Positions 54,110 to 64,000 of a stretch of DNA of 64,000 nt are shown one piece after another. The stretch is from Mycolicibacterium sp. TY81. Its GTDB lineage: Bacteria > Actinomycetota > Actinomycetes > Mycobacteriales > Mycobacteriaceae. How positions within the stretch are numbered: the first letter of the stretch is position 1; each line of letters starts with the position of its first letter. A model generated the notes under the pieces. That model was not told the origin of the DNA. It was given only the letters and a program-made list of their open reading frames with translations, and did no database searches. The translations under genes were made by a program, and so were the position numbers. Location of the stretch: the NCBI RefSeq assembly GCF_018326285.1, contig NZ_AP023362.1, positions 1 through 64,000 of the forward strand. Direction: 5' to 3'.

Positions 54110-55648
54110 TCAACGCCAGGACGGGAGCACGATCTCCAGGTTCCAGGTGGCCGGCGAGATCGGCAGTCCGGTCAGGATCGGGTACATCCACGCGAAGTTC
54201 GTGATCACCAGCGCCACGTAGAAGCACACGACCAGCAGCCCGAGTGTTCGTCGTTCCGGTTCCGTCGATCTCGGATACAGGATGTCGCCGAGGATCAGCG
54301 TGATCAGGATGATCAGGAACGGCGCCATGGGCGTCGCGTAGAAGAAGTACATCTGCCGGTCGATGTCGGCGAACCACGGCAGGTATCCCGCGGCGTAGCC
54401 GGTCAGCGCGGCGGCGTACCGCCAGTCGCGTTTGACGAACGTCCGCCACACCGCCCAGGCCAGCACCGGCACCGCGATGAACCACATGGCCGGCGTGCCG
54501 GCCAGCATGACGGCCTTGACGCACGACTGTGCGCCGCAGCCCGGCACATTGTTGTTGTCGATGGCGTACAGCACCGGACGCAGCGACATCGGCCACGTCC
54601 ACGGCTTGGATTCCCAGGGGTGGTGATTGCCCGCGGCGTTGGTCAGCCCGGAGTGGAAGCGGTAGACGTCGTGCGTGTAGTACCAGAGCGAGCGCAGCGT
54701 CGCGAACGGCCCGTCGCCGATGTTCCGGCCCTCCATGTGCCGGTCGATCGCGGTCTCCGACGCGAACCACGGCGCGTACGACGCCAGGTACACCCCGACC
54801 GGGATCAACGTCAGCGCCCACACCCCCGGGGCGACATCGCGGCGCAGTGTGCCCAGCCAGGGCCGCTGTACGCGATACGCGCGCCGGGCCGCGACGTCGA
54901 ACGCGACGGTCAGCAGGCCGAAGAACACCATGTAATAGAGGCCCGACCACTTCACCGCCAACGCGAGCCCCAGCAGGACGCCGGCACCGAACCGCCACCA
55001 CCGGACGCCGAGCCGGGGGCCCCACACCGTCTCGTTGATCCGGCCTTCGGTCATCGCGACGTGCATCCGAGCGCGCACCTGGTCGCGGTCCACGATGAGC
55101 GCGCCGAACGCCGCCACGATGAACACGGCCTGGTAGACGTCGAGCAGCGCGGTGCGGGCGGAGACGAAGCTGACACCGTCCGCGATGATCAGTAGCCCGG
55201 CGATGCCGCCCAGCAGCGTCGAGCGCGTCATGCGCCGCGCGATCCGCGCCACCAGCAGCACCAGGATGACGCCGCACACCGCGCCGGAGAACCGCCAGCC
55301 GACGCCGTTGTATCCGAAGATCCACTCGCCGATGGCCATCAGCTGTTTGGCGACCGGCGGGTGCACCACCAGGCCGTAGCCGGGGTTGTCCTCGACGCCG
55401 TTGTTGTGCAGCACCTGCCAGGCCTGCGGCGCGTAGTGCTTCTCATCGAAGATCGGGGTGCCCGCGTCGGTCGGCGAGCCCAGGTTCAGGAACCGGGTGA
55501 TGACGGCCAGCGCGGTGATCACCGCGGTCATGGTCCAGCCACGCAGCCGGTCGGTCGGGCCGAAATCGGCGGCAGGCGTCAGTGGCGCCGGACTGATCAC
55601 GGGGACCTCGCGCTCGGCGTCGGAGGCGTCGAGGGCGGGGGCGGTCAC
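54110..55648 (-). CDS. pmt: Dolichyl-phosphate-mannose-protein mannosyltransferase (GT39)
   Basis: This 512-residue membrane enzyme puts the first mannose on Ser/Thr of secreted proteins using polyprenyl-phosphate-mannose. The first extracytoplasmic loop has the catalytic acidic pair in PIFDEKHYAPQAW, followed by HPPVAKQLMAIGE. About 10-11 hydrophobic segments follow, with WYYTHDVYRFHSGLTNAAGN and HPWESKPWTWP typical of bacterial PMTs. It is the homologue of Rv1002c. Divergent from rsmI with 24 bases between starts. Confidence 0.95.
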   Translation of the reverse strand: MTAPALDASDAEREVPVISPAPLTPAADFGPTDRLRGWTMTAVITALAVITRFLNLGSPTDAGTPIFDEKHYAPQAWQVLHNNGVEDNPGYGLVVHPPVAKQLMAIGEWIFGYNGVGWRFSGAVCGVILVLLVARIARRMTRSTLLGGIAGLLIIADGVSFVSARTALLDVYQAVFIVAAFGALIVDRDQVRARMHVAMTEGRINETVWGPRLGVRWWRFGAGVLLGLALAVKWSGLYYMVFFGLLTVAFDVAARRAYRVQRPWLGTLRRDVAPGVWALTLIPVGVYLASYAPWFASETAIDRHMEGRNIGDGPFATLRSLWYYTHDVYRFHSGLTNAAGNHHPWESKPWTWPMSLRPVLYAIDNNNVPGCGAQSCVKAVMLAGTPAMWFIAVPVLAWAVWRTFVKRDWRYAAALTGYAAGYLPWFADIDRQMYFFYATPMAPFLIILITLILGDILYPRSTEPERRTLGLLVVCFYVALVITNFAWMYPILTGLPISPATWNLEIVLPSWR

Positions 55649-55672
55649 GTCAGCGAGCTTAGGCTGTCCCGT

Positions 55673-56530
55673 GTGACATCAGCACTTGGTCCGCTCGCTG
55701 GCGCTGGTCGGCTGCTGCTCGCGGCGACTCCATTGGGCCAGCCCGGTGACGCCTCGGCCCGCCTCATCGAGGCGCTCGGCACCGCCGATGTGATCGCCGC
55801 CGAGGACACCCGGCGGGTGCGCGCGCTGGCCGCGTCGCTGGATGTCCGGCCCGCCGGGCGCGTCGTGAGTTTCTTCGATCAGAACGAGGCATCCCGGGTC
55901 GCGGGGCTTGTCGAATCGATTGCCGCCGGGGAGACCGTGCTGGTGGTCAGCGATGCCGGCATGCCGCTGATCAGCGATCCGGGGTACCGGCTGGTGGCGG
56001 CGTGCGCCGAGGCCGGGCTGCCGGTGTCGTGTCTGCCGGGCCCGTCGGCGGTGACGACGGCGCTGGCGGTGTCCGGGCTGGCGTCGGACCGGTTCTGCTT
56101 CGAGGGTTTCGCGCCGCGCAAGGGCCGGGCGGCGTGGCTGGCCGGCTTCGCGAGCGAGCGCCGGACGTGTGTGTTCTTCGAGTCACCGCGCCGGCTGGCC
56201 GAGACCCTGACCGAGGCGGTGACCGTGCTGGGGCCGGACCGGCGCGCAGTGGTGTGCCGTGAGCTGACCAAGACCCACGAGGAAATTCGCCGGGGCAGCC
56301 TCGCGGAACTGGCCGAGTGGGCCGCCGACGGCGTGCTCGGCGAGATCACCGTGGTGCTGGCGGGGGCGACGCCGGTGGCGGACATCGACAGCTTGGTCGC
56401 GCTGGTTCAGGAACTGGTCGACGACGGCGCGCGCGTCAAAGATGCCTGCGCGCAAGTGATCGCCGAGAACCCCGGTGCGCCGTCCCGGCGCGAGCTCTAC
56501 GACGCGGTCCTGAAGGCCCGTGAGACATAA
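55673..56530 (+). CDS. rsmI: 16S rRNA (cytidine1402-2'-O)-methyltransferase
   Basis: This 285-residue tetrapyrrole-methylase-fold protein has LLLAATPLGQPGDASARLIE and IAAEDTRRVRALAA at the N-terminus (the family's GNLGD / AEDTR motifs), VVSDAGMPLISDPGYRLV and CLPGPSAVTTALAVSGL for SAM binding. It methylates C1402 in the decoding centre with RsmH. GTG 55673 is chosen as the start, since sequence before it lacks homology and overlaps the pmt start region. Rv1003 homologue. Confidence 0.93.
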   Translation: MTSALGPLAGAGRLLLAATPLGQPGDASARLIEALGTADVIAAEDTRRVRALAASLDVRPAGRVVSFFDQNEASRVAGLVESIAAGETVLVVSDAGMPLISDPGYRLVAACAEAGLPVSCLPGPSAVTTALAVSGLASDRFCFEGFAPRKGRAAWLAGFASERRTCVFFESPRRLAETLTEAVTVLGPDRRAVVCRELTKTHEEIRRGSLAELAEWAADGVLGEITVVLAGATPVADIDSLVALVQELVDDGARVKDACAQVIAENPGAPSRRELYDAVLKARET

Positions 56531-56671
56531 AAGTGTTGAAAAAGGCTCTGCTGACGTTTTCTGTGGGTCGACTGTCCGGCCGGTGCGGGCCTGGGATGCG
56601 CCACGCGGGCGATCGCCTGCGATGCTTCGCAGGCGATCACGAAATTCGCCGCCAATCTCCGCGTGAACCGA

Positions 56672-56749
56672 CCCGACTCGCTTAGATCGCACTAAAGCCT
56701 CGGATCCCAGTCACCAGGTGACTGGGATCCGAGGCCTAAGAGAGTCGGG
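56672..56749. terminator. Large two-tier bidirectional terminator between rsmI and pabB
   Basis: The inner arms GCCTCGGATCCCAGTCACC (56697-56715) and its exact complement (56717-56735) leave a single-base loop. The outer arms CCCGACTC-CTTAG and CTAAG-GAGTCGGG extend it, with an 11-base bulge on the left. It ends both convergent genes. Confidence 0.75.
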
Positions 56750-56757
56750 TAGCTAGA

Positions 56758-58011
56758 TCAGTGTCGATCGACCCAATTTTGCGCAGGGTACCGCCCGCTT
56801 GCAGCGGACTGCTCGCGAGACAGGGAGAGGCTGACGGTGGCGGCGGCTTTGTGGAGGCACTCTTCCCACTCGCGGTCCGGGTCGGAGTCGGCGGTGATGC
56901 CACCGCCCACCCCCAGGATCGCTCCGCCGTCGGGGTCGAATTCCACGGTGCGGATCGCGACGTTGAGTTCGGTGCCGGCCAGGGGTGACGCCAAACCGAC
57001 CGCCCCGCAATAGATTCCGCGGTCGTACGGCTCCCAGTCGGCGAGGAGTTCGCGGGCTCGGCATTTCGGGGTGCCGGTCACCGACGCGGGCGGGAACGCG
57101 GCATCGAGCACGGCTGCCATCGGGGTGTCGACCGGAACCCGCGCGGCCACCGTCGACACGAGATGCCAGACGCCCGGCGCGGGCTCGACTGCCAGCAGCT
57201 GCGGCACCCGGACGGACCCGGTCGTCGCGACGCGGCTCAGATCATTGCGGACGAGGTCGACGATCATGATGTTCTCGGCCACATCTTTGACCGACGACGC
57301 CAGCTCCGACGGCGGACGATCAAGGGGGAGAGTGCCTTTGATGGGGCTGGAGGTGACGACCTCGCCGCGGCGGCTCAGGAACAGTTCCGGGGACAGCGAC
57401 GCGACAGCGCCCCACTCGCCCGCGACGAACGCGGCCCGGGCGGGCGCGGTCCGCGTCACCGCGTCGACGAAGAAGTCGATGGGCGCGCCGGACAGCCGTC
57501 CGGTGAAGCGGGTACAGACGCAGGCCTGGTACACCTCGCCCGCGGCGATCGCGTCGAGGCAGGACAGCACGCCGGCGCGGTGGCCGGCGCGGTCCGGCGC
57601 CCGCCAGTCGATCGCGTACGGCGCGGGCGCCGCCGGCTCCAGGGCGGCCAGCCAGTCGGGAAGCGCTGCCCCGGAAAGGCTTTCGTACCACCAGTGCCCG
57701 GCGGCGTCCTGCCGCAGCACCGAGTCCGACCAGCCGCCGGCAGCCGCCGGGATCCGGTGACCACCGTCCGGGTACGACAGGTAGCCGAACCAGCCGCCAC
57801 CGATCGTCTCACCGGAACCCGTTGGCGCGTCGAAGACTTCGGTGGCGGCCACCGGCTCGATGGCGACGCTCGGCGCGATGACGGCCGTCGCACCGAACCA
57901 GTCACCCAGCAGCGCGGCCGGCGGGGGCAGGCCGCGGCGGGCGGCGGCGTCGGCGACAGCCTTCAACACCCCCGGGGCGTCGCCCAGGTCGGCCAACCGC
58001 TCGACTCGCAC
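56758..58011 (-). CDS. pabB: Aminodeoxychorismate synthase component I
   Basis: This 417-residue enzyme turns chorismate and ammonia into 4-amino-4-deoxychorismate for p-aminobenzoate and folate. The chorismate-binding domain includes IAAGEVYQACVCTRF, SSPIKGTLPLDR (PIKGT is the PabB/TrpE Lys motif), ENIMIVDLVRNDLSRV, TGTPKCRARELL and VGGGITADSDPDREWEE. GTG 58011 is chosen because it follows the sigma-factor stop by 13 bases; the longer frame overlaps that gene. Confidence 0.93.
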   Translation of the reverse strand: MRVERLADLGDAPGVLKAVADAAARRGLPPPAALLGDWFGATAVIAPSVAIEPVAATEVFDAPTGSGETIGGGWFGYLSYPDGGHRIPAAAGGWSDSVLRQDAAGHWWYESLSGAALPDWLAALEPAAPAPYAIDWRAPDRAGHRAGVLSCLDAIAAGEVYQACVCTRFTGRLSGAPIDFFVDAVTRTAPARAAFVAGEWGAVASLSPELFLSRRGEVVTSSPIKGTLPLDRPPSELASSVKDVAENIMIVDLVRNDLSRVATTGSVRVPQLLAVEPAPGVWHLVSTVAARVPVDTPMAAVLDAAFPPASVTGTPKCRARELLADWEPYDRGIYCGAVGLASPLAGTELNVAIRTVEFDPDGGAILGVGGGITADSDPDREWEECLHKAAATVSLSLSREQSAASGRYPAQNWVDRH

Positions 58012-58024
58012 GCCCCACAGCTTG

Positions 58025-58942
58025 TCAGACGGTCCGCCGGATCTCCCGCTCGACCAGCACCCCACCGAGCTTGTCGGGGTTGCGCACGGCGTAGAAGTGG
58101 CTGATCTTGCCGTCCTCGATCTCGATCAGGATGACGCCCTCGAGTTTCTCGCCGAGGTAGAGCACCAGTGCCGGGGCGCTGTTGTACGTCGCGAGGTCGG
58201 CGCGGGCCTCGGGGTAGTCGGCGATGCCGCGCATGAGGCCGAGCAGCAGTCGCCCGACCTTGTCCGGGCCGTAGACCGGTCGCCGGGCGGCGCTGACCTT
58301 GCCGTCGCTGTCCGCGGTCCAAGTGACGTTCGGGGCCAGCAGCGTCATCAAGCCGTCCAGATCGCCGGTCGCCGCTGCCGTCAGGAACTGCGTGGTGACC
58401 TCGGCGGACTTGGCGGTGTCGGGCGTGTACCGCTTACGCCGGGCCTGGACATGCTCGCGGGCCCGGTGTGCGACCTGGCGCACCGCCGCGGTGGATTTGC
58501 CTACGGCCCCGGCGATTTCGTCATAGTCGAACCCGAACACCTCACGCAGCACGAACACGGCCCGTTCGTCGGGGCCCAGCGTCTCCAGGACCACGAGCAT
58601 CGCCATCGAAACCGACTCGGCGAGAACGACATCCGAGGAGGCGTCGCGCTCGTCGAGCAGCAGCGGCTCGGGCAGCCACGGGCCGACGTACTCCTCGCGG
58701 CGGCGAGCGCCGGCCCGCAGGGCATTCAACGCCTGCCGGGTGACCAACTGCGCCAGGTACGACTTGGTGTCCCGCACGGTGTCGAGGTCGACCTCGGCCC
58801 ACCGCAGGTAGCTGTCCTGCAGCACGTCGTCGGATTCCGTTGCCGAGCCCAGGATTTCGTAGGCGATGGTGAAGAGGAGCGGCCGCAGGTGGGTGAACCG
58901 CTCGGCGTGTTCACCCCCTGCGACACTGGCTGAGCCGGTCAT
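58025..58942 (-). CDS. sigJ: ECF41-type sigma factor with SnoaL-like C-terminal domain
   Basis: This 305-residue sigma factor has region 2 (RPLLFTIAYEILGSATESDD, VLQDSYLRWAEVD) and region 4 (FVLREVFGFDYDEIAGAVGK, VRQVAHRAREHV), then a SnoaL-like domain from about residue 185 that ends in NPDKL, the signature of ECF41 proteins, whose C-terminus tunes sigma activity in place of an anti-sigma factor. SigJ of M. tuberculosis has the same design; the symbol is by resemblance. The ATG overlaps the stop of the oxidoreductase gene upstream (ATGA). Confidence 0.9.
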   Translation of the reverse strand: MTGSASVAGGEHAERFTHLRPLLFTIAYEILGSATESDDVLQDSYLRWAEVDLDTVRDTKSYLAQLVTRQALNALRAGARRREEYVGPWLPEPLLLDERDASSDVVLAESVSMAMLVVLETLGPDERAVFVLREVFGFDYDEIAGAVGKSTAAVRQVAHRAREHVQARRKRYTPDTAKSAEVTTQFLTAAATGDLDGLMTLLAPNVTWTADSDGKVSAARRPVYGPDKVGRLLLGLMRGIADYPEARADLATYNSAPALVLYLGEKLEGVILIEIEDGKISHFYAVRNPDKLGGVLVEREIRRTV

Positions 58943-60108
58943 GCGCTGACAGTCTCCGCCAGTTGTTCGGCCCGCTTGCCGCCCGTCATCACGAACACCG
59001 CGCTCGGCTTATTGGCGACCCGTCGGATCCCCCACAGCGTGCCCTTGCAGATGGCTTCCTTCAGCTTCGCGCCGACTCGACCGCCGATGTAGTAATTGGT
59101 GGAGGAGTCGTCTTTCCGGGCGATCTGGATGGTCGCCAGGTGCCGGCCGAGGCTGACGCACGATCCGACGAACACGGGGTCGAGGGGTTTGGGCTCGGTT
59201 CCGGCGATCCGGCTCAGCACGGTCCCCACGGCCGTCACGGTGAGCGGACTCGTCGCCTGGCAGCTCATCCGCAGCGGCTGACCCGACGGTGCAGCGGCGT
59301 CGCCGGTGGCGACGATGCGCGGATCGTCGATGCTGGTCATGGTTTCATCGGTCAGCAACCGGCCCAGGTCATCGGTCCGCAGTCCGCTGGCGGCCGCCAG
59401 TTGGGGGGTGCCGAAGCCGGCGGTCCACACCGTGACGGCGCTACTGATGAAGCGCCCGTCGGCGAGGGTCACCCGGTGGGCGCTGACGGCGCTGACGTCG
59501 CCCTCGATCACAGTCACGCCCAGCTTGGCCAGGGCCTTGGCCACCGAGCGACGGGCCGGGGCGCTCATCGCCGGCGCGAGCTTGTTGCCGACCAGCACGA
59601 CGTTGCGGCCGGCCTCGGCGAATTCGGCCGCCGCCTCGATGCCGGTCAGCCCGGCACCGATGACCACCAGTGGCGCGGACAGCGGCACGTCCTGCAGTCG
59701 CGCGGCCAGCCGCTCGGCCTGCTCGAATTCGGCCAGGGGATAAGCGAATTCGGCGGCGCCGGGCACCGACGCCGGGACGGCGCCAGTGCTGCCGACGGCG
59801 TAGATCAGGTAGTCGTAGTCCAGGGTGTCGCCAGACGCCAGCTCGACGGTGCGGGCCGCGGCGTCGATGCGGGTGGCGGTGTCGATCACCACGCGGACGT
59901 CGTCGGCGAGGAGGGTGTCGTAGCCGACGGTGGCGTCGTAGTTCCCGGCCGCGTGCTGGTGCAGGCGGATGCGTTCGACGAACTTGGGCCGCGGGTTCAC
60001 CAGGGTGACGGCCACGTCGTCGCGCATCCGGACGTGATTGGCCGCCAGTGCGCCGGCGTATCCGCCGCCGATGACGACAACGCGGTGGAGCTTCTGGTTT
60101 CCGGTCAT
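58939..60108 (-). CDS. NAD(P)/FAD-dependent oxidoreductase, partner of the ECF41 sigma factor
   Basis: This 389-residue flavoprotein of the NDH-2/AIF type has the FAD dinucleotide fold VVVIGGGYAGALAANHV at residues 9-25, the NAD(P)H fold LVVIGAGLTGIEAAAEFAE, and VWTAGFGTPQL plus RIVATGDAAAPSG near the C-terminal FAD site. It has no clear membrane anchor. ECF41 sigma genes are typically linked to such carboxymuconolactone decarboxylase, oxidoreductase or epimerase (COE) genes and drive them; here they overlap and share a promoter. ATG 60108 chosen. Substrate unknown. Confidence 0.88.
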   Translation of the reverse strand: MTGNQKLHRVVVIGGGYAGALAANHVRMRDDVAVTLVNPRPKFVERIRLHQHAAGNYDATVGYDTLLADDVRVVIDTATRIDAAARTVELASGDTLDYDYLIYAVGSTGAVPASVPGAAEFAYPLAEFEQAERLAARLQDVPLSAPLVVIGAGLTGIEAAAEFAEAGRNVVLVGNKLAPAMSAPARRSVAKALAKLGVTVIEGDVSAVSAHRVTLADGRFISSAVTVWTAGFGTPQLAAASGLRTDDLGRLLTDETMTSIDDPRIVATGDAAAPSGQPLRMSCQATSPLTVTAVGTVLSRIAGTEPKPLDPVFVGSCVSLGRHLATIQIARKDDSSTNYYIGGRVGAKLKEAICKGTLWGIRRVANKPSAVFVMTGGKRAEQLAETVSA

Positions 60109-60143
60109 CACTGCATCTCCTTCGGGGTTGGTTATGCCCTCAA

Positions 60144-60170
60144 GACACCGGCGGCGCCGAAAGTGTGACA
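60144..60170 (-). promoter_or_regulatory. Likely ECF41-dependent promoter of the oxidoreductase-sigJ operon
   Basis: Read on the minus strand, TGTCACA (60170-60164), a 16-base spacer and TGTC (60147-60144) match the published ECF41 promoter pattern TGTCACA-N16-CGTC at all but one base. It lies 36 bases upstream of the oxidoreductase start, fitting autoregulation. Confidence 0.7.
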
Positions 60171-60245
60171 AACGTACCCGCAGATGTGGCCCAGATCACT
60201 CGACTCCCGTGCGGACCCTGCGATTGGAAGGGATGAATGCGCAGG

Positions 60246-61610
<1,365 letters not shown>

Positions 61611-63164
61611 TTACTCCTTGGTCTCCGCTTGATAGCGGGGAAATACGCCTTCGGGTGTCGGTAGCACCGTCCCCGGTGACAGCCGAGTACCCAGGGCACG
61701 GAAATCCCGTGCCGAGGCGTCCTGCCCAAGAAGGTCGAGCAGCTTCCCCCCGGACTCCGGCATCACCGGCTGCACCAGCAGCGCGGCGATCCGGACCGCC
61801 TCCAGCGTCGTGTATAGCACTGTGCCGAAGCGGGTCTGGTCCGACTCAGCGGGAGACTTGCGCAGCACCCACGGTTCTTCGGCCGAGAAGTAGCGGTTGG
61901 CGGCACCGAGCATCTGCCAGATGGCCTCCAGCGCCAGATGCATTGCCGGCACGTCGTAGTGCGCCCGCACCTGCTCGAGCAGCGCGTCGGCCTGCTTGAG
62001 CAACTCGAGGTCGGCGGCGGTGAATTCGCCTGGCTCCGGCACGATTCCGCCGAGGTTCTTGTTCACCATCGACAGCGAGCGCTGTGCCAGGTTGCCCAGT
62101 TCGTTGGCCAGGTCGGCGTTGATGCGGCCGATGATGGCTTCCTCGCTGTAGCTGCCGTCCTGGCCGAAGGACACCTCGCGCAGGAAGAAGTAGCGCACCT
62201 GGTCCAGGCCGAAGGCGTCGATCAGCGCGATGGGATCCACCACGTTGCCCACCGACTTGCTCATCTTCTCGCCCTTGACATTGATGAAGCCGTGCGCGAA
62301 AACCCGCTCCGGAAGGGCGATTCCAGCCGACATCAGGAACGCCGGCCAGTAGACGCTGTGGAACCGGATGATGTCCTTGCCGATCATGTGCAGATTCGCC
62401 GGCCAGTACTTGCCGAAGTCCTCGGCGGCGGTGTCCGGAAAGCCCACGCCCGTAAGGTAATTCGTCAACGCGTCGACCCACACGTACATGACGTGCTCGG
62501 GGTGGTCGGGTACCGGGACGCCCCAGTCGAACGTGGTGCGCGAGATCGAGAGGTCCTTGAGCCCGCCCGAGACGAAGCTGACGATCTCGTTGCGCCGCAC
62601 ATCGGGTCCGATGAATTCGGGATGCGCTTCGTAGTGCGCCAGCAGCCGGTCGGTGTAGGCCGACAGCTTGAAGAAGTAGGTCTGCTCCTCGGTCCACGTG
62701 ACGGGCGTGCCGGTCTCGATGGCGAACCGGCTGCCGTCGCGCACCTCGGTCTCGTCCTCGGCGAAGAAGCGCTCGTCGCGGATCGAGTACCAGCCGGCGT
62801 ACGTGCCGAGGTAGATGTCCCCGGCCTCGTTCATCCGGCGCCAGATTTCCTTGGACGCCTCGTAGTGGTCGGCGTCGGACGTCCGGATGAACCGGTCGAA
62901 GGAGATGTTGAGCTTCTCCTGCAGCGCCTGGAACACGTCGGAGTTGCGCGTGGCCAGCTCCGCGGCGGTGATGCCTTCGGCCGCCGCGGCCTCGGCCATC
63001 TTCTGGCCGTGCACGTCGGTACCGGTCAGGTAGCGGACGTCGAAGCCGTCGAGCCGCTTGAACCGGGCGATCGCGTCGGTGGCGATGTACTCGTACGCGT
63101 GCCCGATGTGCGGTGCGCCGTTCGGGTACGCGATGGCGGTGGTGATGTAGAAAGGCTCACTCAT
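61611..63164 (-). CDS. metG: Methionyl-tRNA synthetase
   Basis: This 517-residue class I synthetase has the HIGH motif in [18 protein letters not shown] (residues 14-31) and KMSKS in [14 protein letters not shown] (about 300). It lacks the zinc-knuckle cysteines and the C-terminal EMAP dimerisation domain of longer forms, as usual for mycobacterial MetS. It is the Rv1007c homologue and probably co-transcribed with gdhA here. Divergent from tatD with 25 bases between starts. Confidence 0.97.
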   Translation of the reverse strand: MSEPFYITTAIAYPNGAPHIGHAYEYIATDAIARFKRLDGFDVRYLTGTDVHGQKMAEAAAAEGITAAELATRNSDVFQALQEKLNISFDRFIRTSDADHYEASKEIWRRMNEAGDIYLGTYAGWYSIRDERFFAEDETEVRDGSRFAIETGTPVTWTEEQTYFFKLSAYTDRLLAHYEAHPEFIGPDVRRNEIVSFVSGGLKDLSISRTTFDWGVPVPDHPEHVMYVWVDALTNYLTGVGFPDTAAEDFGKYWPANLHMIGKDIIRFHSVYWPAFLMSAGIALPERVFAHGFINVKGEKMSKSVGNVVDPIALIDAFGLDQVRYFFLREVSFGQDGSYSEEAIIGRINADLANELGNLAQRSLSMVNKNLGGIVPEPGEFTAADLELLKQADALLEQVRAHYDVPAMHLALEAIWQMLGAANRYFSAEEPWVLRKSPAESDQTRFGTVLYTTLEAVRIAALLVQPVMPESGGKLLDLLGQDASARDFRALGTRLSPGTVLPTPEGVFPRYQAETKE

Positions 63165-63189
63165 TTGGGTCTCACTTTAGGGTGTCGCT

Positions 63190-64000
63190 GTGAGCGCCAA
63201 ACGAGAGAAGCCGCCCGCCCCGGAACCACTGCCCGGACTGATCGACGCCCACACCCACCTGGACGCCTGTGGCGCGACCGACGCGGCGAGCATCAAGGAA
63301 ATCCTGGACCGTGCCGAAGCCGTCGGCGTCGAGAAGGTCGTCACCATCGCCGACGATCTCGAGGCGGCCGAGTGGGCCGTCGGCGCCGCGCATGCCGATC
63401 CGCGTGTGTACGCCGCCGTCGCGCTGCATCCGACCCGTGCCAACGCCCTCGATGACCAGGCCAGACGCACCCTGGAAGGCCTGGCCGCCGACCCGCGTGT
63501 GGTCGCGGTGGGGGAGACCGGCATCGACATGTACTGGCCCGGCAAGCTCGACGGTTGCGCCGACGAGGCGACGCAGCGCGAGGCCTTCGCCTGGCACATC
63601 GACCTGGCCAAACGGGTCGGCAAGCCGCTGATGATCCACAACCGGGACGGCGACGCCGAGGTCCTCGACGTGCTGAGGTCCGAGGGCGCGCCGGAGACGG
63701 TGATCTTCCACTGCTTCTCGTCGGACGCCGCGATGGCCCGCACCTGCGCTGATCACGGCTGGCTCATGAGTCTGTCCGGCACCGTCAGCTTCCGGAACGC
63801 GCATGCGCTGCGGGAGGCGGCCGCGATCATCCCGGCGGAGCTGTTGCTCGTCGAAACCGACGCGCCGTTCCTGACGCCGCACCCGTTCCGCGGCGCGCCC
63901 AACGAGTCGTACTGCCTGCCGTACACGGTCCGCGCACTGGCCGAGATCCGGAATTCTTCAGCGGCCGAAATTGCCGCGGTGACCTCGGAAAACGCTTCGA
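63190..64000 (+). CDS. tatD: TatD-family metal-dependent hydrolase (continues past the window)
   Basis: A partial protein of 270 residues without a stop, running off the right edge. Metal ligands are in LIDAHTHLDACG, VAVGETGIDMYW, PLMIHNRDGDAEV, VIFHCFSSDAA and LLVETDAPFLTPHPFRG. TatD proteins are Mg2+-dependent 3'-5' exonucleases involved in repair and nucleic acid turnover. GTG start at 63190. In M. tuberculosis the homologue Rv1008 precedes rpfB and ksgA. Confidence 0.95.
   Translation, partial: MSAKREKPPAPEPLPGLIDAHTHLDACGATDAASIKEILDRAEAVGVEKVVTIADDLEAAEWAVGAAHADPRVYAAVALHPTRANALDDQARRTLEGLAADPRVVAVGETGIDMYWPGKLDGCADEATQREAFAWHIDLAKRVGKPLMIHNRDGDAEVLDVLRSEGAPETVIFHCFSSDAAMARTCADHGWLMSLSGTVSFRNAHALREAAAIIPAELLLVETDAPFLTPHPFRGAPNESYCLPYTVRALAEIRNSSAAEIAAVTSENAS

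Noticed and set aside
58963..60168. A 401-codon plus-strand open frame
   Set aside because: It is antisense to the flavoprotein oxidoreductase, and the minus-strand frame has two dinucleotide folds.
61938..63455. A 505-codon plus-strand open frame across metG
   Set aside because: It is a mirror of the metG codon pattern, and the minus-strand frame has HIGH and KMSKS motifs.

Overview
The window looks like a fast-growing, non-tuberculous mycobacterium (Mycolicibacterium type). It is GC-rich, encodes an MspA-family porin with the MspA C-terminus, and from about 33.9 kb onward follows the mycobacterial core order mscL, SAF protein, ruc, 5-FCL, galU, glp, rimJ, glpR, ... pat, ... alkB, pmt, rsmI, pabB, ... 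metG, tatD (compare Rv0985c to Rv1008 of M. tuberculosis).

1-29.8 kb is an accessory island that has been heavily bombarded by insertion sequences. Under the ISs, two older layers can be rebuilt by removing each IS together with one copy of its target duplication. The first is a minus-strand Tn554-like recombination module: a tyrosine integrase of at least 579 codons, now in four pieces, followed with an ATGA overlap by a TnpC-like DUF6262 protein. The second, downstream on the same strand, is a three-gene operon: a 59-residue excisionase-like HTH protein, an Eco57I/PglX-like adenine methyltransferase (1,333 aa, in four pieces), and a helicase joining an N-terminal PLD nuclease-like domain to an SNF2 motor (1,149 aa, in two pieces, start overlapping the methyltransferase stop as ATGA). 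Every junction rejoins in frame, so this was an intact restriction/defence-like system until the ISs arrived. A separate truncated DEAH helicase with helicase-associated repeats lies at 3.35-4.77 kb.

The mobile elements are: two copies of a 3.35 kb three-gene element (zinc-ribbon/HTH protein, Mu/Tn552-type DDE transposase, AAA ATPase; 6-bp target duplication); five IS256-family copies in two subtypes (8-9 bp duplications); two IS1081-like IS256-family copies (8 bp); three IS3-family elements (3-4 bp), one nested in an IS1081-like copy; and a remnant of a further IS between mspA and mscL. Copies of one element differ mainly by single-base length changes in G/C runs, which looks more like consensus error in repeats than biology.

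29.8-35.8 kb is the junction with the chromosome: a broken MFS transporter, the MspA-type porin (neutral Asn-Asn at the usual Asp-Asp constriction), a transcription terminator split by an IS, and mscL interrupted after codon 17 by an IS256 copy.

35.9-64 kb is ordinary, intact core genome: a SAF protein, the Ruc chaperone, a 31-residue Cys-rich metallothionein-like peptide, 5-formyl-THF cyclo-ligase, galU, the Glp/GlpR cell-division pair with rimJ, tRNA-Ala(CGC), a TetR/P450 divergent pair, hchA, an MgtC/DUF4010 membrane protein, echA, an acyltransferase, whiB with zinc-free L31 (rpmE2) behind Zur-like boxes, the cAMP-responsive acetyltransferase pat, a shikimate dehydrogenase-like gene, three lipoproteins, alkB, pmt, rsmI, pabB, an ECF41-type sigma factor with its oxidoreductase partner and likely autoregulated promoter, gdhA, metG, and tatD running off the right edge.
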